Assembly (NCBI GenBank): GCA_003133425.1
Contig: PKXI01000163.1
Span: 1 to 9,097 of the forward strand
Direction of reading: 5' to 3'
Source of the DNA: Acidobacteriaceae bacterium
Lineage (GTDB): Bacteria; Acidobacteriota; Terriglobia; Terriglobales; Acidobacteriaceae
DNA length: 9,097 nt
Shown: piece after piece, positions 1 to 4,996 of the stretch
Layout: every line of letters begins with the position of its first letter
Numbering within the stretch: the first letter of the stretch is position 1
Made by a program: the position numbers and the translations under genes
Notes under the pieces: generated by a model
What the model was told of the DNA's origin: nothing
The model's database searches: none
The model's input: the letters and a program-made list of their open reading frames with translations, nothing else

Positions 1-100
1 TTAAATTGAAAATGCTCTAATGGCACCTGATCGGTCACTACCCGAACGAGGTCATCTTCCCGGGCCCAAATGTAAGATGTCAGAATAAGGATCTTCCCCG

Positions 101-1276
101 ATGCCTACAGTTCCAGCCGCGTCTCGTCTTGCCCTCAGCCAACTTGCCCCCGGCGCAATGCAGTCGGAGATTCGCGCCATGACCACCGAGTGCGACCGCA
201 TAGGCGGCATCAACCTTGCGCAGGGCGTGTGCGACACACCCGTGCCTGCGGTGGTTGAAGCAGCTGCTATCCAGGCCATCAACGACGGGAACAACATCTA
301 TACGCGCTGCGATGGGATTGAGCGCCTGCGCAAGGCGATTGCGGACAAGCAGTTTCGCGACTACGGGCTCAACTATGACCCGGAGTGCGAGGTGATGGTG
401 GCGTCCGGCGCAACGGGAGGCCTGCATGCGGCGGCCATGGCGCTCTTGAATCCCAAGGATGACGTGCTGCTGTTCGAGCCCTTTTACGGCTACCACGCGG
501 TCACTTTGCAATCGATGCGCGTCAATCCAGTCCTGGTGCCGCTGGCGGAACCTGACTGGTCGTTGGATGCCGATGCGCTGAAGGCGGCCGTGACGCCGCG
601 GACACGCGCCATCCTGCTGAACACGCCTGCCAATCCGAGCGGCAAGATTTTTACCCGCGCGGAGCTTGAGGTTGTGGCAGCGGTCTGCATTGAGCACGAT
701 CTGTTCCTGATTACGGATGAGATTTACGAGTACTTTGTCTACGACGGCGCGGAGCATATTTCGCCGGCTACGCTGCCGGGGATGCGGGAACGGACGATTG
801 TGCTGTCGGGGTTCTCGAAGACATTTTCGGTGACGGGGTGGCGGCTGGGCTATGCGACGGCCGATGTGCGCTGGATGCCGGCGATGGCGCACTTCCACGA
901 CCTGACCTATGTGTGTGCTCCGGCGCCGTTCCAGCATGGCGCGGCTGCAGGGCTCGAGCAGCTTCCTGCCAGCTTCTACAAGCAGGTGGCGGCCGACCAC
1001 CAGGGGAAGCGCGAACGGCTGCTGAGCGCGCTTGAGGCGGCGGGAATGGAAGCGGCGGTGCCTCCGGGGGCGTACTACGTGCTGGCGCGGGCGACGCGGC
1101 TGCCGGGGAAGAAGTCGGCGGAGAAGGCACGGCATCTACTGGCGACGACGGGCGTGGCTGCGGTAGCGGGGTCGGCGTTCTTCCGTCCGGGGCGCGGCGA
1201 GGATCTGCTGCGGTTCTGCTTTGCGAAGCAGGATGCGGAACTGGATGAGGCTTGCGATCGGCTTAGACGGCTGTAG
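101..1276 (+). CDS. PLP-dependent class I/II aminotransferase
   Basis: This 391-residue protein is a fold-type I aminotransferase, probably cytosolic, moving an amino group between an amino acid and a 2-oxo acid. The PLP-binding lysine is K240 in SGFSKTFSVTGWRLGY. Other active-site residues that can be placed are N178 (NTPANPSG), D206 and Y209 (ITDEIYEY), and a probable carboxylate-binding arginine, R371 (LLRFCFA). The N-terminal NLAQGVCDTPVP resembles the NLxQGxPDxxxP of kynurenine/methionine-type aminotransferases, so an aromatic or methionine substrate is possible but not shown. Length is normal for the family. The ATG at 101 follows AAGGA at 87-91 with a 9-nt spacer, which supports this start. 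No partner gene follows: the stop codon abuts a repeat element, so the gene is probably transcribed alone or ends an operon that begins before the window. Family assignment is firm; substrate is unknown. Confidence 0.95.
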   Translation: MPTVPAASRLALSQLAPGAMQSEIRAMTTECDRIGGINLAQGVCDTPVPAVVEAAAIQAINDGNNIYTRCDGIERLRKAIADKQFRDYGLNYDPECEVMVASGATGGLHAAAMALLNPKDDVLLFEPFYGYHAVTLQSMRVNPVLVPLAEPDWSLDADALKAAVTPRTRAILLNTPANPSGKIFTRAELEVVAAVCIEHDLFLITDEIYEYFVYDGAEHISPATLPGMRERTIVLSGFSKTFSVTGWRLGYATADVRWMPAMAHFHDLTYVCAPAPFQHGAAAGLEQLPASFYKQVAADHQGKRERLLSALEAAGMEAAVPPGAYYVLARATRLPGKKSAEKARHLLATTGVAAVAGSAFFRPGRGEDLLRFCFAKQDAELDEACDRLRRL

Positions 1277-1445
1277 GGCCGGGTCACTCTTTTTTGGACG
1301 CCTTCCCCGGATTGCGTCCGCTGCGGCGGACTTCATCCGGGGCTATTTTCGATCCCTCCCTACGGGAGGAAGCGCCGCATTCGACCCGTCGATGCGTCAA
1401 GCCGAATCACGCGTGCCAATGATGTACGTTCATGCGATTGCCCTG
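1276..1445 (+). repeat. Left-truncated copy of hairpin-rich dispersed repeat (copy 1)
   Basis: This segment matches 2743-2912 in the same orientation. From 1286 to 1445 there are 11 differences in 160 positions and no gaps. Similarity fades just before 1276, the last base of the aminotransferase stop codon, so the roughly 57-60 bp present at the left end of copy 2 is missing here. Two hairpins lie inside. One is at 1305-1342, with an 8-bp outer stem (CCCCGGAT/ATCCGGGG), a 3x3 internal loop, a 6-bp inner stem (GTCCGC/GCGGAC) and a TGCG loop. The other is at 1355-1369 (CCTCCC-TAC-GGGAGG). The right end, 1428-1445, is the reverse complement of 2686-2703, the left terminus of copy 2. The copy could help end transcription of the aminotransferase gene, but no T-run follows the stems. 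Confidence 0.85.
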
Positions 1446-1515
1446 CAAGTTCGCAGTCTGGCTGGCGATCTTTTCAATGTATTTCTGTGAGCCATTCACC
1501 GTGCCGGTTGTCAGC

Positions 1516-1549
1516 GCGCCCCGCGGACACATCGATGCCCGCGGGGCGC
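1516..1549. terminator. Strong GC-rich hairpin between convergent frames
   Basis: A perfect 11-bp stem pairs 1516-1526 (GCGCCCCGCGG) with 1539-1549, with a 12-nt loop that holds the palindrome CATCGATG. It lies between the plus-strand aminotransferase gene and the minus-strand frame ending at 1584, where a bidirectional terminator would be expected. There is no good T-tract on either side, so termination is inferred from position and stem strength only. TGTCA occurs just outside both arms (1510-1514 and 1551-1555) as a short direct repeat. Confidence 0.4.
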
Positions 1550-1583
1550 CTGTCAAAGATACGTTTGCCTTTGCTTTTCAGTG

Positions 1584-1844
1584 CTACTTCTTCTTGCGTT
1601 CTTCCTTCTCGTCTTTTCTGCGATCTTCCTTTTCCTCTTTCCGGCGTTCCTTCCCTTCGCGGTGGGGCTCCTCGAATTTGATGTGCAAATCGAGACGGTG
1701 AAAGCTGGCGCGAAGCCGTTCCACTTCATCGTGCAACTCAACAATTTCCGGTTCAGCTGCCAGAGCCGGTGCGCCGCACGGATCGGGCGTGCATTCTTCG
1801 CGGCAGGTGTCCGTCCGGCGGCGCTCCTTACATATGCCACGCAC
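1584..1844 (-). CDS. Possible small Lys/Glu-rich protein, unknown function
   Basis: This 86-residue frame lies on the same strand as mtgA, 68 bases beyond its stop. I do not recognise it. The first 23 residues carry four cysteines (C5, C14, C18, C23). An amphipathic stretch follows (EIVELHDEVERLRASFHRLDLHIKFEE), then a C-terminal tail made almost wholly of K, R, E and D, probably a charged helix. The tail uses mixed AAG/AAA and GAG/GAA codons rather than a simple DNA repeat, which slightly favours real coding. Against it: the start would be GTG with no clear ribosome site, and there is an in-frame TGA at 1863-1865. Upstream of that TGA the same frame reads MLCALFLAP from an ATG at 1892, so this could be a gene broken by one stop codon. 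It may equally be noncoding. Confidence 0.35.
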   Translation of the reverse strand: MRGICKERRRTDTCREECTPDPCGAPALAAEPEIVELHDEVERLRASFHRLDLHIKFEEPHREGKERRKEEKEDRRKDEKEERKKK

Positions 1845-1912
1845 ATGCGGGTCCGGCCGAACTCAAGGCGCGAGAAACAATGCGCACAGCATTGGCAAAA
1901 CGTCGCTTACGA

Positions 1913-2632
1913 TTACCAGCCCATTTGGCGCATCCGCTCAAGAATGAGTGCGCTGTAGTGATTCATGCGGTCGGGCCTCCGCTTCAGGGGAGCCGGTAGA
2001 ATCGCTGCGAGCCGTGCCGCCTGTTCCCGGCCGATATTGCGGGCTGCGGTTCCGTCGTAGGTACGACACGCCGCCTCTGCACCATAAATACCAGGACCCC
2101 ATTCGACCACGTTGAGGTAGAGCTCCAGAATTCGCTGCTTGCCGAGGACGAGCTCGGCCACCGGTACCAATGTGGCCTCTGCGCCCTTGCGGAGGATAGA
2201 GCGGCCGGTTCCGAAGAATAAGTTTTTCACCAGTTGCTGCGTAAGGGTGGAACCTCCGCGAATGCGACCGCCTTCCAGATCGTCTTCGGCATCGATTTGG
2301 ATCGCGTGCCAATCGAAACCATGATGCTGGTAGAAGCGCGCGTCCTCCGCGGCGATGACAGCATGCTGAAAATTGGGGGAGATTTGGCTTATCGGAGTGA
2401 AGTTGTAGCGCTCGTGATAGGGCTTGTTGTGAATCCAGGCCCGCACGCGACGCTCGATGTGCACCGCCGTGGTCGGTGGATCGATCCACCGTGCTGCCAG
2501 AAGCATCAGCGCGGCAAGCGACCAAACAAGCACCACGCCAATGGCAAGGCATCGGGCGAAGAATCGGACCGGGGATCGGCGGAAGCGCTCCCGAAGCGAC
2601 GTTTTGGGGTGCGGGTCTGGGCTTTCAGTCAC
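1913..2632 (-). CDS. mtgA: Monofunctional biosynthetic peptidoglycan transglycosylase
   Basis: This 239-residue protein is a GT51 family enzyme that polymerises lipid II into glycan strands at the outer face of the inner membrane, without a transpeptidase domain. After a basic N-terminus, one transmembrane segment covers about residues 26-47. The GT51 motifs follow in order: AAEDARFYQHHGFD with catalytic E96, RGGSTLTQQLVKN (125-137), and RILELYLN with the second conserved glutamate E170, continuing into VVEWGPGIYGAEAA. Length is typical of MtgA (about 230-245). The start is GTG at 2632. An in-frame TGA two codons upstream (2636-2638) rules out a longer protein, and no strong ribosome site is visible, so translation may be weak. 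The gene lies between two copies of a dispersed repeat; the only same-strand neighbour is the doubtful frame downstream. Confidence 0.95.
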   Translation of the reverse strand: MTESPDPHPKTSLRERFRRSPVRFFARCLAIGVVLVWSLAALMLLAARWIDPPTTAVHIERRVRAWIHNKPYHERYNFTPISQISPNFQHAVIAAEDARFYQHHGFDWHAIQIDAEDDLEGGRIRGGSTLTQQLVKNLFFGTGRSILRKGAEATLVPVAELVLGKQRILELYLNVVEWGPGIYGAEAACRTYDGTAARNIGREQAARLAAILPAPLKRRPDRMNHYSALILERMRQMGW

Positions 2633-2685
2633 ATTTCAGAATAATGGCCTGGGCTGGGTTATTGCTTATGGCTTGATTTTGCGCA

Positions 2686-2912
2686 CAGGGCAATCGCATG
2701 AACAGCGATTGAGATCATGGATGGGGTTCGCTCCGCCCCGACGGGGCGGATTACTCTTTTTTGGGCGCCTTCCGCGGATTGCGTCCGCTGCGGCGGACTT
2801 CATCCGGGGCTATTTTCGATCCCTCCCTATGGGAGGAAGGACCGCTTTCGACCCCTCGATGCGTCAAGCCGAATCAAGCGTGCCAATGAAGTACATTCAT
2901 GCGATTCCCCTG
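2686..2912 (+). mobile_element. MITE-like non-coding element with terminal inverted repeats (copy 2, full length)
   Basis: The 227-bp element begins CAGGGCAATCGCATGAA (2686-2702) and ends with its reverse complement bar one base (2896-2912), giving 17-bp terminal inverted repeats with one mismatch. The flanks are ATTTTGCGC (2676-2684) and ATATTGCGC (2913-2921), an 8-of-9 match that could be an aged target-site duplication. Inside are four hairpins: 2691-2711 (CAATCGC/GCGATTG), 2733-2749 (CCGCCCC-GAC-GGGGCGG), 2772-2809 (a long stem with one mismatch in the outer arm) and 2822-2836 (CCTCCC-TAT-GGGAGG). No transposase or convincing gene is encoded, so it would need an enzyme in trans. The right 170 bp recur at 1276-1445. 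Calling it a MITE is inference from structure; a REP/BIME-like repeat is the alternative. Confidence 0.6.
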
Positions 2913-3135
2913 ATATTGCGCGCGAACTCGGGGTGAGGCGTTCTATTCAGATCACTTGGGACAAAGCCGCTTGCGGATGAATCACGTTGAACCCCAAAGC
3001 AGAGAAGGAGTGAGATGCGAGCAGGCAAATCGGCTGGTTCGGACCGTGGAGCGGACACCTCCTCGCGACCATTGTTCCATTGAGGCACAGGGGTGGTATT
3101 CTGGCGCGTCGACTCATACGAACGAGGAGGATGAC
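2913..3135 (+). other. Leader region of lipoprotein gene, no gene seen
   Basis: With the element at 2686-2912, this completes a gap of about 500 bases without a convincing gene. The frame of the downstream lipoprotein stays open back to an ATG at 2956, but that stretch lacks a ribosome site and would place the signal peptide internally. Other short frames here look incidental. The only regulatory candidate I see is the promoter-like sequence near 3094-3102. Confidence 0.5.
3072..3102 (+). promoter_or_regulatory. Weak promoter candidate for lipoprotein gene
   Basis: TGGTATTCT at 3094-3102 reads as an extended -10 (TG-N-TATTCT). It lies about 33 bases before the TTG start. A TTGTTC hexamer at 3072-3077 is a poor -35 at a long 19-base spacing. 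Transcription would begin near 3109 and give a short leader. This is pattern matching against a sigma-70 consensus only. Confidence 0.25.
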
Positions 3136-3663
3136 TTGAGAAACGGCATCATATTGGCGATTGCGGGATTGGCGCTTTTGACGGGGTGCGGAAACCGGGG
3201 GGACAAGGCTGCAAACGTTCCCGTTACGCCCAAATGGCAGGGGGCCCCCTACCATATCGCGTTTGACACGCAGGCAGCAAAACCGAACCCGGCGGGCGTC
3301 ACCATTCCGGCTATCAAGTACACGGCGAATCCTGACGCGCTGGAGAAAAGAGCCAGCCTCGTGGTGAAATTCGACACCTCGGGAGCTACGAAACAAGGGC
3401 CGATGATGAACCAGATGATTATGGGCCCGGTCGATATCCCGAGTGCGGAGGGGACCCTTCCCGCGGACTACATGGATTTGGCAGACAAGGGGCTTTCGAG
3501 GTTTCTGGGGGCTTACTGCATCAAGGGAAAAGTGAAGATATCGGTGGCGATTGCCAGGTCGTCGCTCACCAGCCAGGCCGGGGATGACGAAGTGGAGAAG
3601 AAGCGCCTGTCCGACTGGCTGCCGATTGAGATCGTGTTCAAGAACCCACATCCGACCTGCTAG
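3136..3663 (+). CDS. Small lipoprotein, unknown function
   Basis: This 175-residue protein has a lipoprotein signal peptide: MRNG, then a hydrophobic core (IILAIAGLALL), then lipobox LTGC with the lipidated cysteine at C18. It should be anchored in a membrane facing the periplasm, or in the outer membrane. The mature part is mixed alpha/beta in appearance and contains C128 (GAYCIKG) and a C-terminal C175 (HPTC*), which could form a disulfide. I recognise no family. The start is TTG at 3136, chosen because GAGGAGG (3124-3130) sits 5 bases upstream and because it places the signal peptide at the N-terminus. The ATG at 3131 is in another frame and hits a stop at once; the in-frame ATG at 2956 would add 60 residues before the signal peptide. 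A strong hairpin follows at 3701, so it is probably a single-gene transcript. Confidence 0.85.
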   Translation: MRNGIILAIAGLALLTGCGNRGDKAANVPVTPKWQGAPYHIAFDTQAAKPNPAGVTIPAIKYTANPDALEKRASLVVKFDTSGATKQGPMMNQMIMGPVDIPSAEGTLPADYMDLADKGLSRFLGAYCIKGKVKISVAIARSSLTSQAGDDEVEKKRLSDWLPIEIVFKNPHPTC

Positions 3664-3700
3664 CTGCACGAACTGACGGGGTGATCCTGATGTACGAGCC

Positions 3701-3737
3701 GCTTACCTGGGCCTTCTCTTGGAAGGCCCAGGTAAGC
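3701..3737 (+). terminator. Perfect 16-bp hairpin downstream of lipoprotein gene
   Basis: Arm 3701-3716 (GCTTACCTGGGCCTTC) pairs without mismatch with 3722-3737, with a 5-nt loop (TCTTG). It lies 38 bases past the lipoprotein stop codon. Position and stem strength suggest a terminator or a 3'-end stabilising structure. No poly-T follows on the plus strand (only GGTTCTACC), so intrinsic termination of the classical kind is not certain. Confidence 0.6.
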
Positions 3738-3875
3738 AGGTTCTACCCCATCGCGGCCAGCACAGCGTTGGCAATCCGGATGATTCATGACACCGGATAC
3801 TTCACCCGCTCAAAATAACGGCGGGGTGGATCGCTAAGCGCATCGGTTGGCAAGATTCTGCCTCCCATGTGCGCT

Positions 3876-3903
3876 AATCCGGAGCCGGGATACCCGGATT
3901 TTT
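3876..3903 (+). terminator. Rho-independent terminator candidate
   Basis: The stem CCGGG-ATA-CCCGG (3885-3897) is followed by ATTTTT. An alternative 7-bp pairing, AATCCGG (3876-3882) with CCGGATT (3894-3900), ends in the same T-run. The stem plus T-tract on the plus strand fits a second, backup terminator behind the lipoprotein gene, though it lies over 200 bases from that stop. Confidence 0.45.
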
Positions 3904-3932
3904 GCATGGGGACATGGGGCACCCGCCCACTT

Positions 3933-3985
3933 GTTCTCAATCCGGGATTAAGGACGCATGAATCAAGGACGCTTGATTCGAGAAC
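3933..3985 (-). terminator. Nested hairpin downstream of the minus-strand coiled-coil gene
   Basis: An 8-bp stem GAATCAAG/CTTGATTC (3960-3967 with 3972-3979, 4-nt loop GACG) lies 24 bases past the stop of the minus-strand gene ending at 4004. An outer 6-bp pair GTTCTC (3933-3938) and GAGAAC (3980-3985) encloses it, together with a small AATCC-G-GGATT palindrome. AAGGACGC occurs twice (3950-3957, 3965-3972). Its position suggests a 3'-end structure for that gene. There is no T-run on the minus strand, so the role is inferred. Confidence 0.4.
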
Positions 3986-4003
3986 GTTTCTGGAGTTGGC
4001 ACC

Positions 4004-4831
4004 CTATCGCTCGGCAATCACTACTGGCGCCGGCGCACCCTTCGGAGTAGACAGATATCCCGTCACGGTATTCTTGGCGCTCACGTTGTTGACCACAATC
4101 TCATACAACATGGGATCCTTGCCGCTGAAGAACTGGAGTGGCTCGTTCAGGCTCTTGTCCTTCTTCTCGTACTGCTTGTCGTCGGAAAAGACGGCGAGGG
4201 TGAACTTGCTCCTCTTCGAGTCGGCTCTCTTCAACACCAGGCTCACTGTACCTACCTGTTTCTTTTGTCCCTTCACCAGCGTGAATTCGTAGTAGTTCCG
4301 GTCGCCCTTGTGCTTCAGAATCTCGAGTTCGTCGGCATTACGCGCAATCAGGGTGCTGTGGCCGTTCAGATCGCCCTTCATCGACGTCATCTGGTTGTTG
4401 GTTTCGACCAGGTCGCTCTGCGTCTTGGCTACATCGGTTTTGACGCCGCCAACATCTGTTTGCACCGCGGCCACCTGCCCTGCGGTCTGCTTCTGGGCGG
4501 TTGCCAGGCGCGCTGTGGTCTGCTCCCCGCGAACCTCGCGGATTTGCAGTGCCGCCGAGCGTGTATCCAACTGCTTCTGGGTCAGGCCAAGCGAGGTTTT
4601 CAACTCGTCCGTGGCCACATTCAGCCGCGCATTGGTATCCTGCAGCGCCGCAGCCAGCTTAGTGTTCTGCGCTGTGGAATCCGTCATAGCCTGCTGTTGA
4701 GCAGCGAGTTTGTTGCTCAGACTGTAGCTCCAGATCATCGCGCCTATCCCTAAAAGCATGGCCACAGCGACTGCCGCCAACAGTGCGCCGGAATACGATC
4801 TGGGAGTTGTTTCAACTATTTCATCTCTCAT
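4004..4831 (-). CDS. Membrane-anchored coiled-coil protein, unknown function
   Basis: This 275-residue protein has a short N-terminal tail, one transmembrane segment (about residues 15-37), a long helical and probably coiled-coil region (about 40-174, rich in Q, T, A and K), and a C-terminal domain (about 178-264) with alternating strands such as YYEFTLVKG, VGTVSLVLKR and FTLAVFSDD. It most likely sits in the inner membrane with the coiled coil and C-terminal domain in the periplasm. I recognise no named family, and structural or anchoring roles are only guesses. The start is ATG at 4831 because AAAGGA (4837-4842) lies 5 bases upstream; an in-frame ATG 14 codons earlier (4873) has no ribosome site. 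It lies 165 bases behind the MFS gene on the same strand, so co-transcription is possible. A TATAGA hexamer at 4890-4895 (minus strand) could be its own -10. Confidence 0.85.
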   Translation of the reverse strand: MRDEIVETTPRSYSGALLAAVAVAMLLGIGAMIWSYSLSNKLAAQQQAMTDSTAQNTKLAAALQDTNARLNVATDELKTSLGLTQKQLDTRSAALQIREVRGEQTTARLATAQKQTAGQVAAVQTDVGGVKTDVAKTQSDLVETNNQMTSMKGDLNGHSTLIARNADELEILKHKGDRNYYEFTLVKGQKKQVGTVSLVLKRADSKRSKFTLAVFSDDKQYEKKDKSLNEPLQFFSGKDPMLYEIVVNNVSAKNTVTGYLSTPKGAPAPVVIAER

Positions 4832-4996
4832 GTGAATCCTTTCAATCCTGTGGCTCACCGTACGGCGACCCATTTGGCGGAGTCTGCTCTCTATAGCTCA
4901 CATGGCGGCATTCGCCGTAGTTTTTGAGGCAGGTCTCCTGAGGGTATCGAGGCGGAAACATCCATCAGGGGCTAGCGCGGTGTATGTCGATGCAGC

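Larger units (their letters stand above)
3664..4003. other. Gene-free stretch rich in hairpins
   Basis: No convincing gene lies in these 340 bases. It holds the strong hairpin at 3701-3737, a 27-codon minus-strand frame without a ribosome site (3785-3868), a terminator-like stem at 3876-3903, a 7-bp inverted repeat enclosing it (CCCATGT 3864-3870, ACATGGG 3912-3918), and a nested hairpin at 3933-3985. It separates two convergent genes, so terminators for both strands are expected here. Confidence 0.6.

Noticed and set aside
1..100. Promoter or gene end before the aminotransferase
   Set aside because: TTGAAA (6-11) and TAAGAT (73-78) are isolated hexamers without properly spaced partners; too little sequence to call anything beyond the ribosome site.
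80..1135. Long minus-strand open frame of 351 codons
   Set aside because: Lies antisense to the aminotransferase, which has clear catalytic motifs; the product is Arg/His/Pro-rich low-complexity sequence typical of a GC-rich shadow.
1581..1958. Plus-strand frame with a hydrophobic N-terminus resembling a membrane protein
   Set aside because: The hydrophobic run is the complement of the Lys/Glu-rich tail on the other strand, and the frame overlaps the end of mtgA.
1446..2685. Composite-transposon reading of mtgA between two repeat copies
   Set aside because: Neither copy encodes a transposase, copy 1 lacks one end, and mtgA is a housekeeping-type gene; coincidental flanking is simpler.
2457..2936. 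Plus-strand frame of 159 codons through the repeat
   Set aside because: Overlaps the start of mtgA and runs through a non-coding repeat; no domain is visible.
2956..3135. Longer start for the lipoprotein at ATG 2956
   Set aside because: No ribosome site, and it would bury the signal peptide and lipobox 60 residues inside; TTG at 3136 has a strong site.
3785..3868. 27-codon minus-strand frame (MGGRILPTDALSDPP...)
   Set aside because: No ribosome site and too short to judge; it could be a fragment of a repeat or an old gene but nothing supports it here.
4895..4935. GGCG-GCATT-CGCC hairpin followed by TTTTT on the plus strand
   Set aside because: The stem is only 4 bp and no plus-strand gene precedes it.
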